DNA of 64,000 nucleotides from Alentia gelatinosa (GCA_950022655.1 OX465580.1:46498028-46562027); one strand, 5' to 3'. Shown: positions 44,930 through 56,399, counted from the first letter of the stretch. The notes: generated from the letters alone by a model not told the origin. A program made the numbers and translations.

Positions 44930-45640
44930 TCAGCAATTTGTTTATGAGCACAGAAGATTTTGCTGCTGTCTTTCGGAAACTGGTGCATGACAGCCTATTG
45001 TAGCCCAGGTCTTTCATTTCGGCAGTTATTATGTTGGCAACATCAGAGTTTGTGAGCCGACTGCCACTCCAGTTCACCAACAGTGGCTGATCTGGATGAT
45101 CTCAGGAAGGTGAATGATGTAGATACCTTGCCTTAAGGTCTGCTGGGGTGGACAGAAATTACCAATCTGTTCACCCTCTTGGTCGCCTCGCCTCCTCGTG
45201 GTGCAGACTGGATATGCTTGCACGCAAGCATAACTAAAGCGACCAGGGTGGGTGGGGAGTTAGCTCAGTGGTAAAGAGCACGGGACTTTGTTAATTCGGG
45301 TCCCACTGCAGCCACTTTTCTCCTTCACCCCCCAGCAGTGGTAGATTTACTGCTATATCAAAGGCCAATCCTTCTCATACCATGTCTATGTGGAGTGGGA
45401 AGTAAAAGAACTCTCACCTCGGTAAATGTGTAGGGGTGGGATTTCTATCTACATTCATCCCATAGATTCGATCAAACCCAAAGTAAGTCTAATTGAACAA
45501 ATTGGACGTTAAACTACCAAAACAAACAAACAAACCTTGCCTTAAACCTCTCACAGTATGCCACAAGCCAACCAAACACATGACCCTGGAGGCACAACTG
45601 TGTGGCTTCGTAGGTTTGCACAGTCTTATGTTTGGAAATC
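44930..45640 (-). pseudogene. Exon of a YR-like gene, split by a SINE (copy A)
   Basis: Without the SINE (45,137-45,533) the minus strand reads: acceptor-like TTTTCAG, ISKHKTVQTYEATQLC, GHVFGWLVAYCERFKAR, then a TGA near 45,105, then LVNWSGSRLTNSDVAN and LGYNRLSCTSFRKTAA. The same peptide occurs at 55.9-56.2 kb without SINE or stop. TSFRKTAA sits where YR enzymes have HxxR, with His replaced by Thr, so catalysis is doubtful. I do not know the family's function. Confidence 0.6.
45137..45533 (+). mobile_element. SINE with tRNA-like promoter and LINE-A tail
   Basis: Flanked by a perfect 12-bp duplication ACCTTGCCTTAA (45,125-45,136 and 45,534-45,545). A tRNA-like part at about 45,250-45,310 has box A TAGCTCAGTGG and a box-B-like TTCGGGTCCCA. 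It ends with about 45 bases (AAGTAAGTCTAATTGAACAA, GGACGTTAAACTACC, CAAA repeats) identical to the end of LINE-A. About 110 bp of other sequence precede the tRNA part. Not a functional tRNA: no acceptor pairing. Confidence 0.85.
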
Positions 45641-46295
45641 TGAAAATTGTGGTTAAACAGTTAGGTTATAGCATACTTGGGCCATTAAGAAGTGAGACTA
45701 AGAGATATATAAGGCAGAGAGTGATTGCTAATTCTGCCATCATTTGCCAGGAAATTTTAAGATAGTGCCACTATAATTTGGAGACAACCAATATTTTCTA
45801 CTCTTACAGATAATCGTTAGGAAAGGCTCAAATTCCTCAATGGCAAACAAAGAATAAGCTATAATCGTACCAAATATGAAGTAAATTGGCTGCCCCGATT
45901 CGCCGATATACGCGTTTGAATTTGAAACATCGGGATATCGATCGCCACTCTCCCAGCAGATACACTCTCCCAGCAAGTACAACTACAGGACCTGACTACG
46001 GGAACAAGCGCAGTCAATGTCAAGGTTGCCGCATAAATTAGCGGAGGCGTGGCTCTGGTGGTCTGGGAGATGGGAGAGTACACTGGCCACCAGAGCAGAC
46101 AAAATTCAAACATGAATAACAACAGAACGGAGAGTCCCAACAAATTTACCCACATGACCTTACATTTGTCGTGACTATAGCACACCTGACAGCACCCTAA
46201 ATGTTGTAGGGCTGCGATAAATGGCTGACCCCCTAAAATGTTGTGACTATAGTACAATGACAGCAAAACCGTGTTGTTCTTAAAACAATTGTTGT
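45641..46295. repeat. Dispersed repeat related to 1-240 and 49.6-49.9 kb
   Basis: CGCCGATATACGCGTTTGAA, CCAAATATGAAG and TTAGCGGAGGCGT blocks recur in the other two places in shifted or opposite orientation. Non-coding; probably another MITE family. Confidence 0.5.
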
Positions 46296-46332
46296 GACTG
46301 AAAAACAGGGCCCTGGGCCCTGTTTTTCAGTC
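46296..46332. repeat. 37-bp perfect palindrome, arms 18 + 1 + 18
   Basis: GACTGAAAAACAGGGCCC, T, then its reverse complement. It is the head-to-head meeting point of two ends of the CTGAAAAACAG family. Confidence 0.9.
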
Positions 46333-47110
46333 GAGACGATCTCAAGCTGAGATCCACTGAGATCCATTGGAGATCCTGAGACCATTTAGGAGATCAATGG
46401 CTGCAGGTGTTTTTCAGTCAGGGTCTCAGTGCGCCACAGCGGATCTCAGGACGATCTCAGGTTTAGCTGAGATCATTTCTGCCAGGTACAAGATACTGCA
46501 CTCAGAAATTATTGATTTGAGATACTTATACTTATTCAAATTAGACCATATTTACAGCGAATAATTGTCCATGTCCATCCAATTGCGTCCTAAGATTTCA
46601 TAATTTTCTATTGAATATTTCAAGTTAGACATGTTTTTCTTTGTGAATGGGTAGTGTTGTTATTTATAAATATGGAGTGACCTTGACCCTACCCTGCTCA
46701 AATAACATCGAGCATTCCAGTAGGTATACACAAGCTGTTTGAGTGGGGCAGTGACTGCATCTCTAAGATTTCCAGACAAATGTGTCTTAATAACCACAAG
46801 AAAACTATGAAATTTCGGATATAGGTATGTCAGATTATTAGAACCCTTCGCTCTAAATATTTTCTAATTTGAATAAGTGCAAGCACCTAAAAAAATAAGT
46901 TATGACTAGTATCAACTGGTCTCAGGTTGAGACCGTTTGGGAGATCATTTCACTTGAGATCCCTTGAGATCATCACAACTGAAAAACACTCAAATCACTC
47001 AAAACGGTCGCATCTCAGTCTCAGGCTGAGATCCCCAGAGATCGTCTCAACTGAAAAACAGTTTGGCTTCCAAACGGTCTAAACTTGAGATCGTCTCAAC
47101 TGAAAAACAG
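46313..47110. mobile_element. 0.8-kb MITE-like element with CTGTTTTTCAGT ends
   Basis: The left end CTGTTTTTCAGTCGAGACGA and the reversed right end CTGTTTTTCAGTTGAGACGA match over about 26 bases with one difference. The interior has many GAGATC and TCTCAAG motifs and internal copies of the end. Non-coding. No target duplication seen. Confidence 0.65.
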
Positions 47111-47520
47111 AAGTCAGGTAATTGTCTGAAGAGAAATTAGTCTAAGTTTAATTCTTTACAGTTTTGGCAAGGCAGTAATGGAATCCAGCATAAAACATGA
47201 GGTAATATCTAATGGTCCTGCTTTTCCCTGTAGCTCATATTCTAAGGGGGTTCAATTTATATATTACAATATGGCTTCCACAGACATTCAATACCCATTA
47301 TATTTCTTGTATATTTCAGAACAAAGCTAAATGTGATCAATGTCAGAGACTTTATTGCATTAAGTTTCATATTCATAGTGTATCAGAGAAGTAAGTTTAA
47401 CAATAATCCAACATATTACTGCATATTACATAGTTCAGATGTCCTGCCTTGTATGATTGAACCAAGAACTTGTATAAATATTGCCACAATGAAACTGCTT
47501 ACTTTTAAATTTTATCTACC
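47111..47520. other. No gene recognised (possible intron)
   Basis: AT-rich. If the exons at 47.5-47.9 kb and 45 kb belong together this is intron. Confidence 0.35.
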
Positions 47521-47920
47521 ATAGTCTTTCGTGTGCCTCTCGCTTATCTTGACTTTGACCTTCTTTTGAAGGGCCGCATTCCAAAGAATGATCTGGTCTA
47601 TGATCTTCTCTGGTGCCCTATCTGCCAGCCAGTCCTTTTCTGTGAGTTTCCCAAATAGGACAAACTTTTTCAACGACTCCAGGTAGCACTTTACTGTTGA
47701 AGCCTTAGACTGCTTACACAATGCATCTTCAATAAAGGGTACAAGTCCCATGTAAGAAGCACTCAGGTCATGAAGAGTCCACCCTTCATATTTTTGGTTG
47801 AGGTAGTTGAGGAGGACCCTGACTTGCCTCCCAATCTCCTTTAATCTCACTATATCCTTTGATCCTCCTGATAGAGATCTGCTCCATACTTTAAACTCCT
47901 CGAGCTCCTCTGGGTGCCTT
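47521..47920 (-). CDS. Putative exon, helical N-terminal part of a YR-like gene
   Basis: Minus-strand frame open from an acceptor-like TTTAAATTTAAG|GCACC (about 47,920) to 47,521. It encodes LEEFKVWSRSLSGG, then VRLKEIGRQVRVLLNYLNQK and a helical region (ASTVKCYLESLKKFVLFGKL) of the type that forms the SAM-like core-binding domain in YR proteins. It lies between the zinc-finger exon (50.1 kb) and the exon at 45 kb, all minus strand. That they form one gene is inference. Confidence 0.5.
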
Positions 47921-48954
47921 AAATTTAAAATGAAAATGGTATTAAAATTGCAAATTTGTACTTATAACTTTCTACGAATGTGTTGATTCATCAAATATTA
48001 AGAAAGAAACTGATTAGTGCTTGGTCTGTGTCCCTGTTCACCATCAAGTTTGGAGTGCAGAGGAATTTGAATGAGGGAATGGCTGAGTTAATATCCTGAA
48101 GTGCACCAAACAATATGTTATTTGGGGACACATTCCAAACAGAAATGCAGTTTTAATTATATCTTAGTCTCAACAAGTTTATCTGTTTATTACCCATTGA
48201 GTATGAGTTACCATACTTGCAAGCCTGTTGAAACTGAGTTCCTAATGTTAAGCCTGTGGACTTTTATACCAGACTCAGATAAAATTGAATAGAAGCACTT
48301 GCTTTTGTTATAGATTATTTGAAAGAGATCAGTGATGAATGAGATTAAGTGGAAAATAATCTATCCTACAATCTGAATAAATGCAAACAATTTTAATCTA
48401 ATATGCTTATCCTATTGTTGAATAGTGGCTATGAATATGATTAGTTCCATAAAACTCTAGACATGGTTGAATAATCATTTTCAGTGAGCGAATGCCAACA
48501 CACCATTATCTCATAAAACAGTACAACTATCTCACTTTGTGATAAATATATCTCAAATGGTTTGTAAATAGATGACTGTAAAATAAACTGAAACAAAAAT
48601 TAATGTTAATTCTTAACTATTCAGGTAGGCAAAACAAATGCCTAGACTCTAATATATTAATATTGTAAAACCAATAGTAGGACAATGCAATCAGCTCAAT
48701 GTAAATTTAACTCTTTTAATAATTGGTGAACACCAACAAGTTCATACTTGTGTTTTTCGGTGGCCTCATTCAGATCTTGATCTGAGGTCTCAGTCTTATA
48801 CATGGCCTCTTTGCTCATCTCTCTTGGCCCTAACACCACTCAATTTCAGGGCAGCCCTGTATTGGGGTGAGGGCGGTGACAACCTATGTTTTAGTTTGAG
48901 GTGCTTATTGTCCCTGGTTACTTGAGCTGAACACAGGTCACAGCGCTTAAAAGG
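47921..48954. other. No gene recognised (possible intron)
   Basis: AT-rich unique sequence; only short ORFs. Confidence 0.35.
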
Positions 48955-50088
48955 CCTGGGGGCCGTTTCACTAGTAGGGGGGTCAAAGCGAGAGGTAGGA
49001 CTGCAACCGTGGCACCAACAGTTGCACCAACAGTGTCAATCCCAAATCTGCGTTTCATCAGTGGTCTCGCTGTTGAGGTGGGACCAACTCTCACTGTTGG
49101 CACAGGTCTCGCTATGCACACGCATTTGACGTTTGAATTTATTTGTCGACAGGCCGGGATGACGTGGAACTTCACCCCTTCCCATAAGAATTAACTCTTT
49201 CTGTCCGAGCCTGATTGGAGAGCACAGGCACTATAGGACGAGGCATAATACCTCTATAAACCCCAAAGGGACGAGACTATCGCCGTATGGTGTCTGTTTG
49301 TCGTATGGGTGTCACTTAGCAACCTTTAGACCAACCAGTTACTATATTTACTAGTCGAATACCCATAGAGTATAATAATGAACATGGTATTTTTTATTAA
49401 TTGTGAAAAAATGGTGTAAATCTATTCATTATTTCTCATAAAACATAACGTTTGTGATGGTGATACAAAAACATAAATATAATTTTTAAACAATGCCTGG
49501 AGGCATTGCTCGTCCCCTGGGTGGGAATGCCTCCAGGCATTGCTCGGACTGAAAGAGTTAAGCAATATAATTTTTACACGAGTAAGGTATATATATAACC
49601 TATAATCCTTCCAAATATGAGGAAAAACGGCCACGCCATCCCGAAGATATCAGCGTTTGGATTTTGTCATAGCACATACTGCTCTTCCCGCCGGCCTCTG
49701 AGGGGAGACAAAAAGAACAGCCGAAACCCTGCCACACTACGGAGGGAGTGAAAAAAAACAGCGACCAACGCAAACGCACGGAGGGAGTAAAAAATTCAAA
49801 CGCCGATATCTTGGGAACTCTGTGGCCGATTTTCTTCATATTTGATATGATTATAGTTTTTACGTATACCTTACTCGTATGTAGACCCTCTCGCTTACAG
49901 CAGCTCCACAGTGGCACTAACAGCGAGACCCTCTGCACTAATGAAACAGGTTCTGCCACTGTTGGTGCCGCTTGTATCCCAAGTGCCGTTCACGCTTGAG
50001 TGCACCTACTAATGAAACGCAAACTGCCGCTTTGCTGCCACTGTTACAAACAGCGAGACTTGTAGCTCCTAGTGAAACAGCCCCCAGG
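48955..50088. mobile_element. MITE with CCTGGGGGC ends, itself carrying a nested MITE
   Basis: The left end CCTGGGGGCCGTTTCACTAG and the reversed right end CCTGGGGGCTGTTTCACTAG differ at one base. Subterminal regions on both sides carry CACTGTTGG/CCAACAGTG and TCTCGCTGTT motifs. About 770 bp without the nested piggyBac MITE. Non-coding. The target duplication is unclear; the end sequence recalls ISL2EU/Harbinger MITEs. Confidence 0.75.
49195..49557. mobile_element. 363-bp piggyBac MITE, TTAA duplicated
   Basis: TTAA occurs at 49,191-49,194 and 49,558-49,561. The ends CTCTTTCTGTCCGAGC and, reversed, CTCTTTCAGTCCGAGC differ at one base. Two ATGCCTCCAGGCAT-type palindromes lie near the right end, as in the MITE at 13,751. 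Confidence 0.88.
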
Positions 50089-50104
50089 TATAAACAGGGT
50101 TAAC

Positions 50105-50350
50105 CTTTCTTCTCAGTTCCTCAGGATCACAGTATATTATGTGGTAATCACATGCCTCCTTATCCGAAAATCTATGTATGGCACGCAGATGTCTGAGGAT
50201 GTTTATCACACCTTTTGCACAAATGGGGCATGTTTTTTTCTTCCTGATTTTCTTTTCAATCATTATTTCTTCCACGATGTCAGTGGCTGTCCTCTTGGAA
50301 GATTTGCTAAAAATTGCATATATTATATGAGGAACTATCTTGACTTGCAT
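50105..50350 (-). CDS. Putative exon encoding a C2H2-like zinc finger
   Basis: The minus-strand frame reads KKTCPICAKGVINILRHLRA, IHRFSDKEA, then EELRRK|GTTAAC, a possible donor at 50,104. The Cys pair and two His form one C2H2-like finger. The 5' boundary is uncertain. It is the likely upstream exon of the YR-like gene. No start codon is assigned. Confidence 0.5.
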
Positions 50351-50550
50351 TGTTATATAAGTTGTGGGGAATTAGAAAACAAATCCCCTATAACTGGCAC
50401 AAAAATTTGAAATATTTGATAATGATGTCAGAGTACTGTTATTTAACATTCCTCCACCTAGAAAGAATCATTCCCAAATACATTTGATTATGACTATTCC
50501 CCAACTTCATTTCATCAAAATTTTGTTGTACATACATACATACATATATA

Positions 50551-50650
50551 TATAATATCATGGAACCAATTAGTGGTAGAATAATGTATAGGATAATATG
50601 AACAATAATTGACACGAAGGTGTGGATGGCGGAATAATTAATAAACAGGG
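50551..50650 (-). repeat. Ngaro-2 split repeat B2
   Basis: 100 bp (TATAATATCATGGAACC to AATAAACAGGG), one or two differences from B1. The unique 3' region 50,651-50,737 follows it on the inner side. Confidence 0.88.
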
Positions 50651-50737
50651 TTTATTGTAAAAGGTAACATTGGGACCTTCCCCTGCCTATACATCAAGAA
50701 TTACAGGTAAGCTAAAGCTTCAATCCTGAAAAGTAAG

Positions 50738-50960
50738 ATTAAAAATGAACTGCTCGGTTGAGCAAATCACAGCGGAATGAGTATTTGAAACCACGGGCGT
50801 CACCAAGTAACCTCCGGTTACCGCATCAGTAACCAGGATACCTAGAAGAGTGGGTGTGATGCCCAAACAACAACAACAACAACAACAAGACCGCAGTGAA
50901 TATTTGCAGGAGTTATATTGGTTGATAATTTATATTTATATAAGCATAGTTATATAGTAA
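50738..50960 (-). repeat. Ngaro-2 split repeat A2
   Basis: Matches A1 at 54,367 (ATTAAAAATGAACTGCTCGG onward), with a longer AAC triplet run (CAACAACAAC) than A1. Confidence 0.88.
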
Positions 50961-51060
50961 TATAATATCATGGAACCAATTAGTGGTAGAATAATGTATA
51001 GGATAATATGAACAATAATTGACACGAAGGCTTGGATGGCGGAATAATTAATAAACAGGG
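50961..51060 (-). repeat. Ngaro-2 split repeat B1
   Basis: Abuts A2 directly; the inner edge ends AATTAATAAACAGGG, followed by the end of the YR ORF. Confidence 0.88.
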
Positions 51061-51086
51061 CAAAAACCCGCCAGACACAACAGAGT

Positions 51087-52026
51087 TCAATTGATGATAC
51101 TCAGAAACTGAGAGGCCATTCTATCTGAGGAAGCGACTGTGTGGGGGGTATCATGTAAATAAGAATATACTGCTGATGAAGACCAATTACCCCGAGACTT
51201 GATATCGTCGATATCAACACCGATATCCTTTAAAAACGTCGCTCCCCCGTGCCTCAGAGAATGGCAAGACACCTTGTCTTGTCCAAAGCCACAAATTCTG
51301 GAAAGAGATTTCAGTTTATTATTGAGTTTTTGATAATTTAATGGCAAAAACACTCTGCCAGTAGGTAATTGAATAAGATAATCATTAGGCTTAGGATTAA
51401 ACATTCTAAAATACATCTCAAAGTATTTCATTATACAGAAAATTGAATTAGGAATACGATCAAACCTAAGAACTTTTGGCTTGGTCCCTAATTGGTCCAC
51501 TTTGGAAGAAGTTATTTTTATCTCTAAATGATCCTGAGATAAGGTTAAATCCCCTCTCTTTAGAGTGTGTGGGGAGAGAGTAAAGTGAGATTTACGCAAT
51601 TGGCCTCTGAAGCCTAACAAAAAAACATAACCAATAGACCAAATCTTCAAGGGAAGATAAATCCATTTTGTCAAACATTGATCTCGTATCGATAATAGTT
51701 ATTGGATAGCGAGTATTACTGCTAGTATCTCCCAAACGAGTGAGTCCTTTCAAAGTCATTTTTACCAGAAAATCAGTAGACATATCAGGATTACCACGCA
51801 GTTTATTCTCAAAGTTTACTGCTGAAAGATAGTTTTTAATTGATACTGGTTTGAGATATTGTGATAGAAATATACAATATAAAGATAAGTGTGAATTGGT
51901 GGTAGGGAAACAAACCCAATCTCTATCACTACAAAATCGAAAATAACACGATAATTGTTTAGACCTGACCTTCCTGGTGTTTTCCGAAATGCAACTATCC
52001 AAAACAGTTTTTTGTTTTTCCAACAA
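51087..52026 (-). pseudogene. Ngaro-2 tyrosine recombinase, one frameshift
   Basis: The N-terminal part (NTRKVRSKQLSCYFRF, SIKNYLSAVNFE) and C-terminal part (GFRGQLRKSHF, ITSSKVDQL, CHSLRHGGATF, IKSRGNW, VYSYLHD) lie in two frames joined at an A7 run near 51,618-51,624. Catalytic Arg, Lys, His-x-x-Arg, His/Trp and Tyr are all present, so only the indel disables it. About 310 residues, equal to the Ngaro-3 enzyme. Confidence 0.82.
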
Positions 52027-52039
52027 AGTCTCCAGTAAT

Positions 52040-53372
52040 TTATCTGTAACAAAACCCAGACATGCCTTTCTCGGTTAAAGTACGCAAGATTTTTTCAGAT
52101 ACGCCTTTGTATCCTAAACGAGATAGTTGGTCTGCCAGAACATTATCAGCTGACCTAATGTAGGATGCTTTTAGGCTCAAATTATTAATAAAACACACCC
52201 AAAACAACTCTCTGAGCCAACTCATGCATTGTTTGTTTTTGCTTCGGCCTGTATTAATCATCGCTAATACTTGCATATTATCGGTAACCTTACTTATTTT
52301 GCGATTTTTGTAATTATCGGCCCATCGTTTAACACCAACCAGGACTTGCCAGAGTTCGTAGAGATTTATATTTTCCTTGATCACTTCCATTTTTGGAGAC
52401 AATTCAAAATGGCAATCCTCAATTACTGGACATTTAATATCATCCCAAGATCCATAAAAATAATCGAGACCTGCCCAGGCCCCAAAGCCTAACATTGACT
52501 AAGATTAGTAAGTATCACTCATAAAATTGTTTATGCTAATCTTATCTGGGCAAGAACAATCGGTTATTGGCCTAAGTTTACCGTTCGATTTAATCACCGC
52601 GCCTAGCGAATGAACACATTTAGGTCTATCTGAGGCATATGCTACTTTGCCGGTTGATAATTTCTCTTCGATAATTTTACTCATTTCCTGATAAATGGGA
52701 GGATCAAGAATGGAATTATAATTTTCACAACGATAACTAGTATCGCAATCCTCGTTAACTATACTGAAACCGTTAACAAATCCATTCCAGACAAAATTTT
52801 TATCGAACTCGGTAAGCTCACTGCTATTACTCTCCCCAGAGATATCGATAAATTCTACACGGCCTAAGCTGGGCCTTATGATCACCTATATAATGAATGC
52901 ACTCGCAAACATTATTAAAACAGTTACTTTCGTTTCCCATTAACAAATTCTTTATACTCCAAAAAGGAATTGTTTCATTAACCAACGAAACATCGAATTT
53001 TGAATCATTATCGAAACAAGAATTACCGCTACTACCTGTAACGGTTTTTTCATTTTGAATATCTGAACACGAGTGATCAACTAGATCACCGACAAAAGTA
53101 TCATTATCACCGAACTTTTGATACGAAACAGGTAAGCTATCCAAACTTTGATACACTATATCACCCTGAATAAAACCATCTGATACTTGATTATCTTCAC
53201 AACTGGTAACCGCCGAAACGCCTGCATCATGTACATCCTCCGTGACCTGACCTGACCTGACCTGACCTATATCTTCAGGAATGCGGTTAATCATGTGGGC
53301 ACTATTAATACATTGATACATAGTATCTGTTTCGCTATAAGTATCACTACGGTTACCATGTTTTGCGTTTCA
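52040..53372 (-). pseudogene. Ngaro-2 pol with RT core deleted
   Basis: The reading frame continues from gag through one TGA (53,370-53,372). The N-terminal region (CECIHYIGDHKAQLRPC) is followed by a frameshift near 52,850, then the RT entry region (HSLGAVIKSNGKLRPITDCS, SINNFMSDTY), then stops and an abrupt jump at about 52,500 to the RNase H part (MLGFGAWAGLDYFYGSW, VTDNMQVLAM, YIRSADNVLADQLSRLG). In Ngaro-3 about 250 codons lie between these points, including VDLKAAY and YLDDF. No RT activity is possible. Confidence 0.82.
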
Positions 53373-54332
53373 TTTAGAACTCGTTTTCCTATCCTGACAG
53401 GAGTAAGCGCCATGACTTGAAGATGAACATACGCTGCAGTTGTGTCGATACTTACAGTTAACGAAAGTACAACCGCTTTCGCTTTTATTGTAAGCATTAC
53501 AGGTATGAGCATTAATTTGAGTTGACACTTTACCCTTAGTTTGTCTTGAGTTTCTTGAGTTTAGAGTACCATCATACGAAAGATACCTGACAATGTCGCT
53601 AGGATCGATAGTATTGAAAGAGTTACCACCTTTTTTGTTTGCGCGATCCTTAACGGATTTATCATACTTTACTAGCGCTTCACTCAGAAATACTTTCGTT
53701 TTCGCTTTTTCTGTTATCATAATGTGATGGTTCATTATACCCGTGATATCTCTATCGTTCTCGTACATCTCCTTCATCATTTTTAGATTAACTAACGTTA
53801 GACCTTCGAAAGTTAAAATTTTTTCCCCTTTTTCTAAGTATCTGCTGGAATCATATTTACCAGATTTTTTCTTTCGTTTGTCTCTGCTCCTTGAACGCGA
53901 GCTATCGTCTGAGCTAGCGGAAGATGAAGAAGAACTTGATGTCGATCTCGTGGTAGCGACTTTTCAACGGCGATTCTTGGCCCCAGAAGATCTTGAACGA
54001 GTTCTAGATGACGGATTTTCTTTTGACGATACCATCTTCAATATTGTCGCTATAGAATCCTCCAAACTTGTCATCCTTCCCTCCAGTCGCGAGTTTCTCT
54101 TGTCTTGTATCCCAGCTGGAGAAAACGACTCCGTTGTTATGCCCTCTGAGTAGGCTGCTCCTGTGGTTGACTGCCCGCCGGCTTGCCCGTCCATCTCCGC
54201 GGTGGTAGCCCTCGATTCCGCTAAATTTTGGGGAAAATTGCCCAAATTCTCCCCAGAGGCATCCACCTCTGAGGACTTCTGTGTATCCTTCATTCCTTCA
54301 TCTGAAGAAGCCTTCTTCTTATTTCTGCCCAT
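53370..54332 (-). pseudogene. Ngaro-2 gag-like protein, one nonsense codon
   Basis: 320-codon frame with TGA at 53,964-53,966 (probably from CGA). A Ser/Arg-rich segment (SSSSSSASSDDSSRSRSRD) is followed by the conserved core (YLEKGEKILTFEGLTLVN, DPSDIVRYLSYDGT) and a Cys/His-rich end (CNAYNKSESGCTF, CKYRHNCSVC, HGAYSC) of CCCH plus CCHC character. The same architecture is seen in Ngaro-3. The final TGA at 53,370 is followed by open pol frame. Confidence 0.8.
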
Positions 54333-54366
54333 ATTGGCAAAGAAATCAATCTCTCCGAGAATGATT

Positions 54367-54580
54367 ATTAAAAATGAACTGCTCGGTTGAGCAAATCACA
54401 GCGGAATGAGTATTTGAAACCACGGGCGTCACCAAGTAACCTCCGGTTACCGGATCAGTAACCGGGATACCTAGAAGAGTGGGTGTGACGCCCAAACAAC
54501 AACAACAAGAAGACCGCAGTGAATATTTGCGGGAGTTATATTGGTTGATAATTTATATAAGCATGGTTACATAGTAATAT
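54367..54580 (-). repeat. Ngaro-2 split repeat A1 (5' end)
   Basis: Outer end runs into a TA dinucleotide tract at 54,575-54,592, which blurs the exact boundary. Confidence 0.85.
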
Positions 54581-55439
54581 ATATATATATGTGGATGAAT
54601 GCAAAAAATTGTTACAAGTCTTCATTATTTCTATTTGTTTAGTAAGATTGTAGACAAGGATGGGATATTTTCTGCAGGTGACTATGCAAATATGCTACTG
54701 AACAGAATAAGGGTTATATTTAGGTAATGGATTCATGAATGACAGTTTCTTCCCTATAATGTCTATTTCCTTTAATCGTTGTTGTAGTATTAGAGGGCTA
54801 CTACTGAAATATTGCCTTAGCGGTTCTGTCAATATATGAATGTGCAATATTATGGAAAAATAGAGAAGGTCCATTTCTGAAAGGGGTTATATTTTTTCAT
54901 TATTTATAAAATATAGTACATAGAAAATGAAAATAAAGGCTTCTTAGAAATACTGGACATTATCTCTCATCTAGATACTGAAAGCATATGAATACATTGA
55001 ACATCTTATGACTAAAACCAAACCTAGGAATAACGATTTTAAAAGAAGCAAAGGTCATGTACAATAAAAACATGGGAATGGCAGACCCAAACTATATTAA
55101 TCTAGGTTATATTGGTCATTACCATGTTTGAATACCAGTTGGTGAAGATTTACAGTTCCCATCTATTGTAACCAAGTCTTTAGATGAAGGGAAGGGGCAG
55201 TGCCAGGGAAAAGTATGAAATATGGTCACCTGTCTTTATGAATTGCTCATCTGAGACTTTTCTAAAGCTGTGACTTTGTGTCCTGGATTCCTGGTAACCT
55301 AGGAAGTATCAGAAGAAAGGATTCAGTGAAATATGACTATCACCAAATAGCAAGTGCCAAAAAATGGACTGAACAATGTCAATCTCACCATTATTCATGT
55401 GCTATATCAAATGGGGTAAATGCTACTTCAGAGGTAGCA
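54581..55439. other. No gene recognised
   Basis: AT-rich unique sequence. Confidence 0.4.
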
Positions 55440-55836
55440 AATACCCCAAACACATAGGCACTCACCTCACCTCCCAGTTTACACCGCCAAGTCACAGTCT
55501 CAATTTGCCCTCCCCAGTCCAAGTCTTTCCTACTGTCAGGTGCCACTTTCGATTGAGCACTTGCTGCTTTACTGTCAAGCAACAAAGAAAAGCAGGGATA
55601 AGTACATTCAATGTGCAACATCCATGTCCAGTGTTTTCAGCAACACTGGGAAGAAAGAAATTCTGAAGTTTCTCTGTGAAACAAAGATTTTCTAAAAGCT
55701 ATAGAAATGAACAAAGGAGAACTTTTAGAACATTAGCGTGGGTACTAAAGCTATATTTACAATCCATTTCCTTTTATTATAGACCACATAGAAGTAATTG
55801 AACAAATTGGACGTTAAACTACCCAAACAAACAAAC
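55440..55836 (+). mobile_element. 3' end of a LINE related to LINE-A
   Basis: Diverged version of the LINE-A end: C-terminal Cys/His region, AGTGTTTTCAGCAACACTGG, then a different 3' UTR and finally the shared ATTGAACAAATTGGACGT tail with CAAA repeats. Truncated at the 5' side. Probably from the LINE-D subfamily. Confidence 0.7.
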
Positions 55837-55924
55837 ATAGAAGTATCTTTAGACACAAATTACATAAAAATAGGGATACATATCAATATAATGATATTTG
55901 ACTGCAATCAATAAACCTATAAAA

Positions 55925-56226
55925 TAATTTTTGAATATTTCTAGAGCTTACTGAGGTGGCTGCTGTTTTTCGGAAACTGGTACATGACAGCCTATTGTAT
56001 CCCAGGTCCTTCATTTCAGCAGTTATAATGTTGGCAACATCAGAGTTTGTGAGCCGACTGCTACTCCAGTTCACGAACAGTGGCTGATCAGGATGGTCCC
56101 AGGAAGATGAATGGTGATACCTTCCCTTAGACCTCTCACAGTAGGTCACAAGCCACCCAAACACATGGCCTTGCAGGCACAAGTGTGTGGCTTCATATGT
56201 TTGTACAGTCTTATGTTTGGAAATCT
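55925..56226 (-). CDS. Exon of the YR-like gene family (copy B)
   Basis: The minus-strand frame starts after TTTCAG at about 56,226 (ISKHKTVQTYEATHLC) and continues without stop through GHVFGWLVTYCERSKGR, LFVNWSSSRLTNSDVAN, IITAEMKDLGYNRLSC and TSFRKTAATSV. It is the intact counterpart of the SINE-split exon at 45 kb (about 85-90 percent nucleotide identity by eye). No neighbouring exons were found nearby, so it may be a partial duplicate or retro-derived fragment. Confidence 0.5.
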
Positions 56227-56399
56227 GAAAATTGTTGTTAAAAGGTTAGGTTACAAGTATCTATAAACAGAGGTGACTGCTATCAAACTACTCAATAGAC
56301 TTTCACCAACCGATATTCATTTTTAACTCAACTGATTGATACAAGTTATGTGATACGGAACATGATAACTGTGTTTATGGATAGAAGCGGGCATGAATT

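Larger units (their letters stand above)
50551..54580 (-). mobile_element. Ngaro-2: YR retrotransposon lacking the RT core
   Basis: Minus-strand order A1 (54,367-54,580), gag, pol remnant, YR, B1 (50,961-51,060), A2 (50,738-50,960), B2 (50,551-50,650). Closely related to Ngaro-3 in gag, pol and YR. About 0.8 kb covering the RT palm is missing. The repeats are intact, so it could in principle be mobilised in trans. Confidence 0.88.

Noticed and set aside
45250..45310. A tRNA gene
   Set aside because: Boxes A and B exist but no cloverleaf or acceptor stem forms; it lies inside a SINE with a target duplication.
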